Below, piece after piece: positions 28,349 to 36,831 of a stretch of 64,000 bases of DNA. Origin of the DNA: Arboricoccus pini (GTDB lineage: Bacteria > Pseudomonadota > Alphaproteobacteria > Geminicoccales > Geminicoccaceae); assembly GCF_900187945.1 (NCBI RefSeq), contig NZ_FYEH01000008.1, positions 1 to 64,000 on the forward strand, given 5' to 3'. Position 1 is the stretch's first letter, and each line of letters begins with the position of its first letter. Both the position numbers and the translations under genes were made by a program. The notes below the pieces were generated by a model. The model saw only the letters and a program-made list of their open reading frames with translations. It had not been told where the DNA came from and made no database searches.

Positions 28349-29598
28349 CACAGAGCTGGCTCATCCTGGCCGACGATCTCACTGGTGCCGCCGACTGCGC
28401 CATCGCGTTCGCGCGCCGCGGCCGCCGCGCCGTAGTGAGCTGGGGCGAGGTGGAGAGCGGCTGGCGACCAGCCGATGTCGTCGCGTATGACACTGCCAGC
28501 CGGGGACTGCCGCCTGAGCGCGCCGCGCAGGCACATCGCCAGATGCTTGGGCGTCTGAGCGGCCCCGATCGAACGCTCTTTAAGAAGATCGATTCGACGC
28601 TACGCGGTGAACCGGCGATCGAAACGGCTGTGACCGCCGAGTTCCTGCGGGCCCAGACAGGCATGGCGTTCGGCGTCTTTGCCCCGGCCTTCCCATCGAC
28701 GGGCCGCACGACCATCGACGGTCATGTCCATGTTGCCGGCAGGCCGCTTGAGGAAGCGGAGGTCTGGCGCCGTGACCACACTTATGCGAGTGCCGATCTC
28801 GTCGAGGTGCTAGCCAGCGCCGACGTCGTAGCGGAACGGGTGCCGCTGGCGATCATTCGCCGTGGCAGCGCCGCCTTGCGGGCTGCGTTCGCCGCGATCA
28901 AGGCACACCAAGCGACGGTCGCAGTGTGCGATGCGGAGACCGATCAAGATCTTCATCTCATCGCCGAGGCCAGCCTTCCCGGGACACCCGGCGATTTCTT
29001 TATCGGCAGTGCCGGGCTTGCCCACGCGCTGGCCGCCAGGGTGCCCGGCCACGCCGTGGCGACCCCATCCGTCACCGACGGCCGGCAAGGTGCACTGATC
29101 GTCGTGGGTTCGCTTGCCGCGACGTCGCGTAGCGGTGCGCGGAAGCTGGTTGCTGGCGGCGAGGTCGTTCATGTCCCCGTCACGCCGGACATTCTCCTCT
29201 CTGATGCGGAGGACCGAACTGAGCTCGGCCACGAGGTTGCGCGCCTGCTTGATGCGGATGCCGATGTACTGGTCGAGATCCAAATGGGCCCGTCGCCGGA
29301 CATGTCGCTGGGGCCCCGACTGGCGGCGGGCTTGGCCGCGGCGCTCGAACCTGCGGCGGATCGAATGAGCGCGTTCGCCGCAACGGGCGGCGAAACGGCT
29401 GCAGCGCTCCTTTCCCGGTTTGGCGTCAACGGCATCGAGCTGATCGACGAAATCGAACCCGGTGTGGCCCTGGGCTTTAGCCTTGGCAGGTTATCAATTC
29501 CGGTTGTCACCAAGGCCGGGGCCTTTGGTGACGAGAACAGTCTCGGCCGCATCGCGGCTAGACTTCGAGCCATTCGTAAAAGTGGAATATCGACATGA
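28345..29598 (+). CDS. four-carbon acid sugar kinase family protein (DUF1537, DtnK/OtnK-like)
   Basis: This 417-residue kinase begins [20 protein letters not shown], the N-terminal DDxTGAxD substrate-binding motif of the DUF1537 family, followed by [11 protein letters not shown] and [15 protein letters not shown]. The C-terminal nucleotide-binding part shows [15 protein letters not shown] and the final [13 protein letters not shown]. Known members phosphorylate D-threonate (DtnK), 3-oxo-tetronates (OtnK) or D-erythronate-derived acids. Because the next gene is PdxA2 rather than an OtnC aldolase, a D-threonate or D-erythronate 4-kinase role is the best-supported guess. Confidence 0.9.
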   Translation: MTQSWLILADDLTGAADCAIAFARRGRRAVVSWGEVESGWRPADVVAYDTASRGLPPERAAQAHRQMLGRLSGPDRTLFKKIDSTLRGEPAIETAVTAEFLRAQTGMAFGVFAPAFPSTGRTTIDGHVHVAGRPLEEAEVWRRDHTYASADLVEVLASADVVAERVPLAIIRRGSAALRAAFAAIKAHQATVAVCDAETDQDLHLIAEASLPGTPGDFFIGSAGLAHALAARVPGHAVATPSVTDGRQGALIVVGSLAATSRSGARKLVAGGEVVHVPVTPDILLSDAEDRTELGHEVARLLDADADVLVEIQMGPSPDMSLGPRLAAGLAAALEPAADRMSAFAATGGETAAALLSRFGVNGIELIDEIEPGVALGFSLGRLSIPVVTKAGAFGDENSLGRIAARLRAIRKSGIST

Positions 29599-30647
29599 GT
29601 CAGGGCGCTTCTAGTCTCCCCACCATCGCGATCACCATGGGTGATCCGGCGGGTATCGGTCCGGAAGTCATCATGAAGGCGCTGGCGCAGAGCGAGGTCC
29701 ATGCGATGTGCCGGCCGTTGGTCATCGGTGATGCCGAGCGCCTGCGGCAGGCAGGCCGCATTGTCGGCAGCGACCTTGTGGTCGAGGCGGTCGACGACGC
29801 GGCGGAGAGCGTTGCATCGCGGCACGTGCGTTGTGTCGATCTGCAGCTGGTTCCATCCGATCTGGCCTTCGGCAAGGTCTCGCCGATTGCCGGCGAGGCC
29901 GCCTATCGCTACATTGAAAAGGCGGTCGATATCATCAGAGCCGGGATCGCCGATGCGATCTGTACGGCCCCCCTCAGCAAGGAGGCGCTGCACGCCGCCG
30001 GCCACAAATTTCCGGGCCACACCGAGCTCCTGGCGCATCTGACCGGTACTCCCGAGGTCTCGATGATGCTGGTCTCGCCCAAGCTGCGCGTCATACATGT
30101 GACCACGCATATCGGCTTGATCGACGCGATCGCGAAAATCGAGCCCGGGCTGGTGGAGCGCGTCATAACGCGCGGGCATGACGTACTGGTCAACGCCGGG
30201 ATCGCCAACCCCAAGATCGGCGTCTGCGCGATCAATCCGCATGCTGGCGAGAACGGCCTCTTTGGCCATGGCGAGGAAGCCGCGAAGATCACGCCCGCGA
30301 TCGAGGCCTGTAAGGCCAAAGGCTGGGACGTGCGCGGGCCTCTGCCGGCGGATACCCTCTTCTTCCTAGCAGGCCGCGGCGATTACGATATGGTGGTCGC
30401 CATGTACCACGATCAAGGTCATGGGCCGATCAAGGTTCTGGGACTCGAGGCAGGCGTCAACATCTCGGTGGGCCTGCCCGTGATCCGCACCTCGGTCGAT
30501 CACGGCACCGCTTTCGACATCGCCGGGACGGGGGTGGCCGACGAGCGGAGTCTCGTTGAGGCCCTGAGGCAGGCGGTCAATCTGGCGCCCAAGCGGCAGT
30601 GCACCCAGCCGGCAACGCCAGAGCCTGCCCCAACTGCGCATGCGTAG
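29595..30647 (+). CDS. pdxA2: 4-hydroxythreonate-4-phosphate dehydrogenase-like protein (PdxA2)
   Basis: This 350-residue enzyme belongs to the PdxA family. MGDPAGIGPEVIMKAL is the N-terminal signature, GHTELLAHLTG and HVTTHIGLIDAI carry metal-binding histidines, NPHAGENGLFG and MYHDQGHGPIK the others, and VIRTSVDHGTAFDIAGTG is the C-terminal hallmark. PdxA2 proteins clustered with DUF1537 kinases oxidise and decarboxylate threonate/erythronate 4-phosphate to dihydroxyacetone phosphate instead of serving vitamin B6 synthesis. The four-base overlap with the kinase (29595-29598) supports this catabolic role. The symbol follows that context; without the neighbours it could be mistaken for pdxA. 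Confidence 0.88.
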   Translation: MSQGASSLPTIAITMGDPAGIGPEVIMKALAQSEVHAMCRPLVIGDAERLRQAGRIVGSDLVVEAVDDAAESVASRHVRCVDLQLVPSDLAFGKVSPIAGEAAYRYIEKAVDIIRAGIADAICTAPLSKEALHAAGHKFPGHTELLAHLTGTPEVSMMLVSPKLRVIHVTTHIGLIDAIAKIEPGLVERVITRGHDVLVNAGIANPKIGVCAINPHAGENGLFGHGEEAAKITPAIEACKAKGWDVRGPLPADTLFFLAGRGDYDMVVAMYHDQGHGPIKVLGLEAGVNISVGLPVIRTSVDHGTAFDIAGTGVADERSLVEALRQAVNLAPKRQCTQPATPEPAPTAHA

Positions 30648-31398
30648 CCAGCAGCGACGCGCACTATTGCTGGGCGCGTTGCGGACGGGCGAGGTGGATG
30701 TTGCCGGCCTCGCCCGGCATTTTGGCGTCTCGGCCTCGACGGTGCGGCGCGACCTGCAGCATCTCTCTGCGGAAAAGGCCGTGCGGCGCACCTACGGCGG
30801 CGCGATCTTGACCACGCAGGGACCGGAGTCGACTCTCAGCGAGCGCGAGACGGTCCAGGACAAACAAAAGCGTGCCATCGCCCTGGCGGCGTTGGCTATG
30901 ATCGAGGACGGCGAGACGTTAATTCTCGATGCCGGATCGACGGTCATGGCGCTGGGCTGCCTGCTCAAGGGGCGCAGGCTCACGATCGTCACCAATAATG
31001 TCGCTCTCTTGCCCGCACTTGCGAATGAGCCGAATATCGAGATGATCGTCCTCGGAGGCTCGCTCCGCGCCACCAGCATGGGGACCGTGGGTCACTTTGC
31101 GATGGAGGCTCTGCGCCGTATCACCGCCGATCGCGTTTTCATGAGCGCCGATGGCGTGGTCGCCGGCCGAGGCCTTTGCGAGGCCAGCCTCGACCAGGTA
31201 TGGCTCAAGAGTCTGATGATGGAGCAGGCGCGCGAGACGATCGTGCTCGCCGACGCAACCAAGCTTGGCCGTTCGGAACAGTCCGCCTGGGCGCCATTGC
31301 CGCCCCGTTGGCGCCTCGTTACCGATGCCGAGGCGACGAGCCCCGAAATGTTGGCCCTAATCGCAGCCGGGGCGGAGGCAATCACGGTAACACCCTGA
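30640..31398 (+). CDS. DeoR/GlpR-family transcriptional regulator
   Basis: This 252-residue repressor has an N-terminal helix-turn-helix (VDVAGLARHFGVSASTVRRD with DLQHLSAEKAVRRTYGGA) and a C-terminal sugar-phosphate-sensing domain of the ribose-5-phosphate isomerase fold (LDAGSTVMALG, TNNVALLPAL, GGSLRATSMGTVG, SADGV, VLADATKLGR). It overlaps the PdxA2 gene by eight bases and is thus part of the operon it probably controls through the TGCGCA operator at 27195. The inducer is likely a phosphorylated four-carbon acid or dihydroxyacetone phosphate. Confidence 0.92.
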   Translation: MRSQQRRALLLGALRTGEVDVAGLARHFGVSASTVRRDLQHLSAEKAVRRTYGGAILTTQGPESTLSERETVQDKQKRAIALAALAMIEDGETLILDAGSTVMALGCLLKGRRLTIVTNNVALLPALANEPNIEMIVLGGSLRATSMGTVGHFAMEALRRITADRVFMSADGVVAGRGLCEASLDQVWLKSLMMEQARETIVLADATKLGRSEQSAWAPLPPRWRLVTDAEATSPEMLALIAAGAEAITVTP

Positions 31399-31716
31399 AA
31401 ATGGGCAGGCCCAGACCGCCATTCACAGTTGCGAGGCGCGAGGGGCATGTTGCTGTGTGGCTTGCGGACAGCACCGCACGCCCGTGGCATTGAGCTACGA
31501 GAAAGCATGCTGGCGGTCGCGCCCTAGTTGGGCGACATGGCGGGTCCGGGTGCCCGAGCCATGAGATCGGCGTCGAGTCCCGCTTAGACTTAGAGATGGC
31601 GACTTAAGCTTTACAGCGAGGCTCCGCCTTATTTGACCGCGTGAGCATAACATCGGCACCGTTTCGCCTGCTAGGACCAAGCGAGTTGGTCGCGTGTCCA
31701 ATGCCTGCATCTCGAT
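31399..31716. other. 318-base stretch with no recognisable gene
   Basis: It follows the DeoR gene stop and precedes the catalase remnant. Frames are short, with no motif or ribosome site. The left end of the catalase gene decay may extend here but cannot be traced. Confidence 0.4.
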
Positions 31717-31971
31717 TCAGGCTCGCGCTAAACCTTTCTCGCCGGCGGCGGTTGAAAACCGCGAGAACATTGGCTTCTGCTTTCCGGCGTCAAAGAAGAT
31801 CGCCACCTTGGTATAGCGCGTTATGCCGTTCGTAACGGTGAAGGTGTCGAAGGCGCCGGTTGGATTGGTATGCATCCAGCGCTAGATGTCCTACAGGAAC
31901 GTGAGGCCGCCCAGTCCCGCTTTCATGATTTTAAAGTTATCGACGATAGCTGTGGCGAGCTTCTTGTTCGA
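31717..31971 (-). pseudogene. heme catalase N-terminal remnant
   Basis: One minus-strand frame reads IVDNFKIMKAGLGGLTFL, amber, DI, amber, RWMHTNPTG and then FDTFTVTNGITRYTKVAIF and PMFSRFSTAAGEKGLARA before a stop. These match the catalase N-terminal run (MTAGPRGPxLLQD; GxFGTFTVTxDITxYTKAxxF; FxRFSTVAGERG). Both internal stops are TAG where CAG glutamine is expected, and about 20 residues that normally carry the active-site His region are missing. The remainder of the catalase is gone. It sits just after the alpha/beta hydrolase gene on the same strand, as if once the last gene of that operon. Confidence 0.75.
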
Positions 31972-32038
31972 CTAATTGTGTTCCGTTTCAGATCGATCGC
32001 TTCAAGCGGTTGCTGGCAAAAAACCATTTAAGGGCGTA

Positions 32039-32893
32039 TCAACTCTCCAGGAATTCGGCGATCGTGGCCGCAATTTCCTCGGCGTGCGTCTCCAGCGCGA
32101 AGTGACCCGTGTTGAGGAAGCGAACCTGGGCATTCGGCAGGTCGCGCTTGTAAGCCTCGGCACCTGGCGGAAGGAAAAACGGGTCCTTGTCGCCCCAGAT
32201 TGCCAGCAACTTAGGTTGGTGTTCGCGGAAATAGGCTTGGAAGGCGGGATAGAGAGCGACGTTGTTCGCATAATCGAGGAACAGATCGAGCTGAATCTCA
32301 TCTGCCCCAGGACGCCCCATGTACCAGGAATCGAGCGTGTATCCGTCAGGCGAAACTCTGGTGATATCGGGAACGCCGTGGTCATACTGCCAGCGGATGG
32401 ATTCCGGCGTAAGCATCTTGCGCAGCGCCTGCCGATTTTCGTCGCTTGGGTCACGCCAGTAGCGCTCGATCGGATTCCATCCGTCGCTCAGCCCTTCCTT
32501 ATAGGCATTGCCGTTTTGCGTGATGATCGCGGTTACGCGCTCGGGATGAGCCATTGCGATACGCAGGCCGGTCGGTGCGCCATAGTCGAAGATGTAGATG
32601 GCGAATTGATCGAGTCCGATGACCTCGGTGAAACGATCGATTACCTTGGCAAGATTGTCGAAGGTGTAGGTGAATTGCCTGCGTGAGGGCTGCGCCGTCA
32701 AGCCGAAGCCCGGCAGGTCCGGCGCGACCAGGTGGAAGCGATCAGCCAGCAGCGGGATCAGGTCGCGGAACATATGGCTGGACGAGGGATAACCGTGCAG
32801 CAGCAGCAGGGGTGGTTTGGCTGGGTCGCCGGCTTCGCGGTAAAAGACCTCGAAGCCGTCAACGTCGGCTGTGCGGTAGGATGTGTGGGTCAT
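32039..32893 (-). CDS. alpha/beta hydrolase, epoxide hydrolase/haloalkane dehalogenase-like
   Basis: This 284-residue hydrolase has the HGYPSSSHMFRDLIPLLA oxyanion-hole segment (HGxP, residues 33-36) and an aspartate nucleophile in IFDYGAPTG (Asp 103) where esterases would have serine. The acid appears in IWGDKDPFF and the base in NTGHFALETH. An Asp nucleophile points to epoxide hydrolase or dehalogenase chemistry. AAGGAG lies nine bases before the ATG. It is the fourth gene of a minus-strand set with AhpD-like, pyridoxamine-oxidase-fold and NTF2-like genes, 60 bases after the last. Substrate unknown. Confidence 0.88.
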   Translation of the reverse strand: MTHTSYRTADVDGFEVFYREAGDPAKPPLLLLHGYPSSSHMFRDLIPLLADRFHLVAPDLPGFGLTAQPSRRQFTYTFDNLAKVIDRFTEVIGLDQFAIYIFDYGAPTGLRIAMAHPERVTAIITQNGNAYKEGLSDGWNPIERYWRDPSDENRQALRKMLTPESIRWQYDHGVPDITRVSPDGYTLDSWYMGRPGADEIQLDLFLDYANNVALYPAFQAYFREHQPKLLAIWGDKDPFFLPPGAEAYKRDLPNAQVRFLNTGHFALETHAEEIAATIAEFLES

Positions 32894-32953
32894 GGTCGTG
32901 CTCCTTGCGTGCCTGGCGCCAACGGCGGTCGGGATGATGGACGCGGGGAATGA

Positions 32954-33424
32954 TTAAAAGCCGAGCTCGCTGAGCCCTGGGTGATCGTCCGGGCGGCGAC
33001 CCAAGGACCAATGATAGCGGCGGTCCGACTCTTGAATCGGCACATCGTTGATGGACGCGAAGCGACGACGCATCAGACCATTCTCGTCGAACTCCCAATT
33101 CTCATTGCCATAGGAGCGGAACCAGTTGCCGCTATCGTCGTGCCACTCGTAGGCAAAACGGACCGCGATGCGGTTCTCGCGGAATCCCCACAGCTCTTTG
33201 ATGAGTCGGTAATCAAGCTCGCGCTGCCATTTGCGCTTTAGAAAATCGATGATCGCTTCGCGCCCCTGCACGAACTCGGCGCGATTTCGCCAGTAGCTAT
33301 CGACGGTGTAGGCGAGCGCGACCTTTTCAGGATCGCGACTGTTCCAGCCGTCTTCGGCCAGACGAACTTTTTCGACCGCAGTTTCCACCGTGAACGGTGG
33401 CAAGGGAGGACGCTGGGTACTCAT
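32954..33424 (-). CDS. NTF2-like protein, DUF1348 family
   Basis: This 156-residue protein fits the DUF1348 branch of the NTF2/SnoaL fold: [20 protein letters not shown] at the start, the [16 protein letters not shown] segment, [38 protein letters not shown] and [14 protein letters not shown]. Members are small cone-shaped proteins of unknown role, sometimes isomerase-like. The ATG overlaps the preceding gene stop as ATGA (33421-33424), so it is translated with the pyridoxamine-oxidase-fold gene. Such DUF1348 genes often travel with AhpD and hydrolase genes under a LysR regulator, as here. Confidence 0.88.
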   Translation of the reverse strand: MSTQRPPLPPFTVETAVEKVRLAEDGWNSRDPEKVALAYTVDSYWRNRAEFVQGREAIIDFLKRKWQRELDYRLIKELWGFRENRIAVRFAYEWHDDSGNWFRSYGNENWEFDENGLMRRRFASINDVPIQESDRRYHWSLGRRPDDHPGLSELGF

Positions 33425-34053
33425 GTGGGATCTCCATTGTTGGCGCGGCGAGCACGTAGCTCTGCATTCTCGGATTCGAGTTGGGCCAGACGATCACGAA
33501 GCGGACGTACCGCCTCGTGGACTTCCTGCTCGGTGAAGCGCGGTGTGATGTGCTGTGAGCAATTCCAGTCGAAGTTTTCGAGGCGCAGCCGGAAGACACG
33601 TTCTAGCTTCGCTTGGTAGTCCGCTACGGTGACAAGCTCGGTCAGCGCTGGGTCTGTGTCGAGCGCCAGAGTTTCGACGTGGACATAAATCTTGAGCCGC
33701 GCACGTTGCGCGTAGTCCATAAGGAACAGGCAGGCGCGATCATCCGCTGCGACGTTGCCAGTACTGATATACTGGCGGTTGCCGCGATAGTCGGCAAAAG
33801 CAAGCGTGCGATTGTCGACCAGCTTGAGAAACCCTGTTGGTCCACCGCGGTGCTGCACGTACGGCCAGCCGGTTTCGGAAACCGTCGCCATGTAGAAGCT
33901 GTCGCGGGTCGCAATGAACGCTCTCTCGTCATCGGTGAATCGATCGAACTCGCGATGCCCGTTAAAGCCCTTCCAGAAGTGATCGACGCCCATCCTGGCC
34001 TGTGCAGCCCGGACGCTGGGGGTCACGGCAATCTCGAGAAACCCATAGGACAT
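33421..34053 (-). CDS. pyridoxamine 5'-phosphate oxidase-fold flavoprotein
   Basis: This 210-residue protein belongs to the split-barrel FMN-binding group (Putative PNPOx). [20 protein letters not shown] and [20 protein letters not shown] are the family segments that line the flavin, and [12 protein letters not shown] near the end is common in members annotated as pyridamine oxidase-like. GGAGA stands eight bases before ATG 34053; an upstream in-frame start at 34083 has no such site. It could reduce or bind FMN or act on an oxidised small molecule; vitamin B6 synthesis is unlikely given its divergence and context. Confidence 0.85.
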   Translation of the reverse strand: MSYGFLEIAVTPSVRAAQARMGVDHFWKGFNGHREFDRFTDDERAFIATRDSFYMATVSETGWPYVQHRGGPTGFLKLVDNRTLAFADYRGNRQYISTGNVAADDRACLFLMDYAQRARLKIYVHVETLALDTDPALTELVTVADYQAKLERVFRLRLENFDWNCSQHITPRFTEQEVHEAVRPLRDRLAQLESENAELRARRANNGDPT

Positions 34054-34113
34054 GATGGGTCTCCGCTGATGAAATAACAGCAAATAGGGCGCTGGCCCCC
34101 TGCCCGATTGGTA

Positions 34114-34659
34114 TCATGCGCCTTCTGCGGCGTGGACGACCGGAAAGTCGATGTCGGTCTCCGCGACCAGATTGAGCAGATTAGTGAAGACGTTTTCCGC
34201 GGTGACGGCAACGATCTCCACAATCTGACAGTCGCTGTAGCCAGCGTCGCGTACAGCCTTGATATCGGCATCAGTGACGTGACCACGTTCGCGTACGACC
34301 TTGGCGGCAAACTGAACGGCCGCGTTGGCCTTGACGTCGCTTGATGCGCCCTTGCGATTCAGCGCGATTTCTTCCGGGCTGATCCTGGCGAGGTTAAGGC
34401 CGAGATATGTGTGGGCCGACAGGCAGTAGTCGCAGCCATTCACTTGGGCGACGGCCAGCGCGATCCGCTCGCGGGTCTTCACGTCGAGCGTCTTGGTTAG
34501 TGCGGCACCATTAGACGTGAAGCCCTGCAACGTGGTTGGGCTCTGCGCGAGCAGGCGATACATGTTGGGGACGACGCCGAGCTGCTTGTGCACGGCATCA
34601 AGAACCGGCTTCGAGGCTTCCGGGGCGACGTCGAGGGCGAGGATAGAGAGACGGGACAT
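34114..34659 (-). CDS. carboxymuconolactone decarboxylase/AhpD-like peroxidase-related protein
   Basis: This 181-residue protein has the AhpD/CMD core: TRERIALAVAQVNGCDYCLS followed by AHTYLG, giving Cys 76, Cys 79 and His 83 in the CxxCxxxH active site of alkylhydroperoxidase D-type enzymes. The N-terminal part (KQLGVVPNMYRLLAQSP) is typical of the uncharacterised peroxidase-related group. ATG 34659 is the likely start; an ATG seven codons upstream lacks a ribosome site. It is the first gene of the minus-strand stress-type set and is divergent from a LysR gene at 34799, which probably controls it. Confidence 0.9.
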   Translation of the reverse strand: MSRLSILALDVAPEASKPVLDAVHKQLGVVPNMYRLLAQSPTTLQGFTSNGAALTKTLDVKTRERIALAVAQVNGCDYCLSAHTYLGLNLARISPEEIALNRKGASSDVKANAAVQFAAKVVRERGHVTDADIKAVRDAGYSDCQIVEIVAVTAENVFTNLLNLVAETDIDFPVVHAAEGA

Positions 34660-34798
34660 GCTGTTCTCGTTCCGGGTCATGAGCCGGGATTGGCTCGGTA
34701 AGGAGAATCATGCGTCTTTCCATCTTGGTTGATAATCTGATAATATCAGGAATCTCCTTGCCATTATTTGGAAGAATGAAATCGACCGTCTGGAAGCT

Positions 34799-35704
34799 AT
34801 GTCGATGCTGGTAGCCGTAACAGAGAAAGGCAGTCTGTCTGCGGCAGGACGCGCTTTGCAGGTCCCGTTGGCCACTCTCAGCCGTAAGATTTCCGACCTC
34901 GAAGCTCTACTAGGCACACGGCTGCTCGTTCGTACAACACGCAAGCTCACACTGACGGACGCGGGCATCGGCTATGTTGCAGCGGCGCGCCGTATCCTCG
35001 AGGAGGTCGAAGTGGCCGAGCGCGAAGCGGCCGGTGAGTTTATTGTGCCCAAGGGCGAGTTGGTCGTGACCGCGTCCCTTATGTTCGGGCGCCTGCATGT
35101 CCTACCGGTTGTCACCGACTTCCTGGCGACATTTCCCGAAATCAATATCCGGCTCATGCTGGCCGATCGCAACGTGGATCTCATCGGCGACCACGTGGAC
35201 ATGGCCGTACGAATCGGGAACTTGCCAGACAGTTCGATGGTGGCAACACAGATAGGCGTGATGCGTACAGTGACATGCGCCAGCCCGGCTCTCCTTGCCG
35301 GTCGTGGTACGCCGCAGACCCCCGATGATTTACAACTTATTCCATGCGTGGCCGTGGACACGCCCATGCCTTCACCAATTTGGCGTTTCCGGAATCCACG
35401 ATCAGGCGCCGCGATTCACATTGGAATAGTGCCGCGCCTGACCGTAACGACGACGGAAGCTGCGGCTCAGGCTGCAGTGGGCAATGTCGGCGTTGTCCGG
35501 TTACTGCATTACCAAGCAGCTGAAGCGGTCGAACGTGGTGAACTGCAAATCATTCTTGAGACATATGAGCCAGAGCCCGCCCCAGTTCATCTTGTTCACG
35601 TATCGCGTGGACAGATGCCGTTGAAAATGCGTCGGTTCCTTGATTTTGCCGCGCCGCGCCTCAAGCAGGTTCTCAGCAGAATTAATTCCATTCAGCCTAT
35701 GTAG
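34799..35704 (+). CDS. LysR-family transcriptional regulator
   Basis: This regulator has 301 residues from ATG 34799. The helix-turn-helix reads GSLSAAGRALQVPLATLSRK followed by ISDLEALLGTRLLVRTTRKL, and the effector domain follows (GELVVTASLMFGRLHVLPVV, NPRSGAAIH, then RLLHYQAAEAVERGEL). Relatives normally begin MDRLEAM before SMLVAV. Here the codons just upstream do encode IDRLEAM in frame, but no ATG, GTG or TTG exists there; see findings. It is divergent from the AhpD-like gene (139-base spacer) and likely its activator or repressor. Confidence 0.9.
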   Translation: MSMLVAVTEKGSLSAAGRALQVPLATLSRKISDLEALLGTRLLVRTTRKLTLTDAGIGYVAAARRILEEVEVAEREAAGEFIVPKGELVVTASLMFGRLHVLPVVTDFLATFPEINIRLMLADRNVDLIGDHVDMAVRIGNLPDSSMVATQIGVMRTVTCASPALLAGRGTPQTPDDLQLIPCVAVDTPMPSPIWRFRNPRSGAAIHIGIVPRLTVTTTEAAAQAAVGNVGVVRLLHYQAAEAVERGELQIILETYEPEPAPVHLVHVSRGQMPLKMRRFLDFAAPRLKQVLSRINSIQPM

Positions 35705-35814
35705 GCAATACTTACCGACACTAGGTCGTAAACTCATAAATTCGGAACGCTCTCAGGACCAATCTACCGCTGCTGTATTGAGCTGATATGCAGATCGTTA
35801 TGCGCGCAAACCTT

Positions 35815-36702
35815 TTATGGAACAGGAAACGCCTCCAGATGCCGAATCAGGAGCCGAAATCCTCGATCCACAATCTTGTCATCCCGGACGACGTAGCCGA
35901 CTGTTCTTGAGAGAGGCGGATTCAGGTTATGCGATACTGCTCCTGGTGTTGGAGTAAGGAGTGCCAATTTTGGGACGATCGCAGCTCCGAGCCCGGCGCC
36001 AACCAGTACTTTGATTGCTTCGAAACTGCCCAACTCCATGATGGGTGTGACCGCCACCTCCGACGCGTGAAACCAAGCATCCGTGATCGTGCGCGTATCG
36101 CCGGCGGCGCGGTAGGCGATAAATGGGAGCTGCGCAAGTTGCTGCGGCATAATTCCCTTAGGGTATGTGCCTGCCCGCTCCGGTAACATCGCCATCAGCG
36201 GTTCAGAAAATAGCGGTATGTAGGTCAACGAAGGAACGGTGCCCCTGGGCAGCGTCATCAGGCCGATGTCGAGATCGCCGGCTTGGACCTGTGGCACAAG
36301 ATCTGCTGTGTCTCCGATGGTCACCTTGAGCGACAGACGCGGCATCGCCCTCTTTACGGCGCCCAGGACCGACGGCAGGAGGTGGATGCACCCGGTCGCT
36401 CCGGAACCGATCCTGATCTGGCCCGAATCCCCCTGCCTGGTCTCAGCCGCGAGCACCACGGCATCCTCCGCAGCTGCCAAGGCGCGGCGCGCCGGTTCCA
36501 CGAGCGACTGGCCCGCCGCGGTCGGGATTGATCTCCCATTCGCTCGCTCAAACAGGCGTACGGATAGCGTTCGCTCCAGCTCCCGCAACTGCTGGCTGAC
36601 AGCCGGCTGCGTCAAACCTAACGAGCGCGCCGCGACGGAGACGCTTCCTGTCTCTGCCACGAGAAGGAACGCCCGAAACTGCTTGATGGAGGGTAACCGC
36701 AT
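35815..36702 (-). CDS. LysR-family transcriptional regulator, divergent from the beta-lactamase-like gene
   Basis: This 295-residue LysR regulator opens with IKQFRAFLLVAETGSVSVAA and RSLGLTQPAVSQQLRELER as helix-turn-helix. The effector domain has GQIRIGSGATGCIHLLPSVL and DLDIGLMTLPRGTVPSL. Its wording is CysB/GltC/NAC-like rather than AmpR-like, although its position, divergent from a class A beta-lactamase-like gene with a 129-base spacer, copies the AmpR-AmpC/PenR-PenA layout. A TTATTCTAATAG string at 36712-36723 with TATT/AATA arms sits in the spacer and may be part of its binding site. Confidence 0.9.
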   Translation of the reverse strand: MRLPSIKQFRAFLLVAETGSVSVAARSLGLTQPAVSQQLRELERTLSVRLFERANGRSIPTAAGQSLVEPARRALAAAEDAVVLAAETRQGDSGQIRIGSGATGCIHLLPSVLGAVKRAMPRLSLKVTIGDTADLVPQVQAGDLDIGLMTLPRGTVPSLTYIPLFSEPLMAMLPERAGTYPKGIMPQQLAQLPFIAYRAAGDTRTITDAWFHASEVAVTPIMELGSFEAIKVLVGAGLGAAIVPKLALLTPTPGAVSHNLNPPLSRTVGYVVRDDKIVDRGFRLLIRHLEAFPVP

Positions 36703-36831
36703 AAGAAAAACTTATTCTAATAGGGTTCATAGAAAATAGTTTCTTCCCTATCAGGACACAAGCCGGGTAAACGAGGCACCGAGTTTCACCGCTAAACGTT
36801 TGTAGCTAAATAACTTTTTGGGCGCATACGA

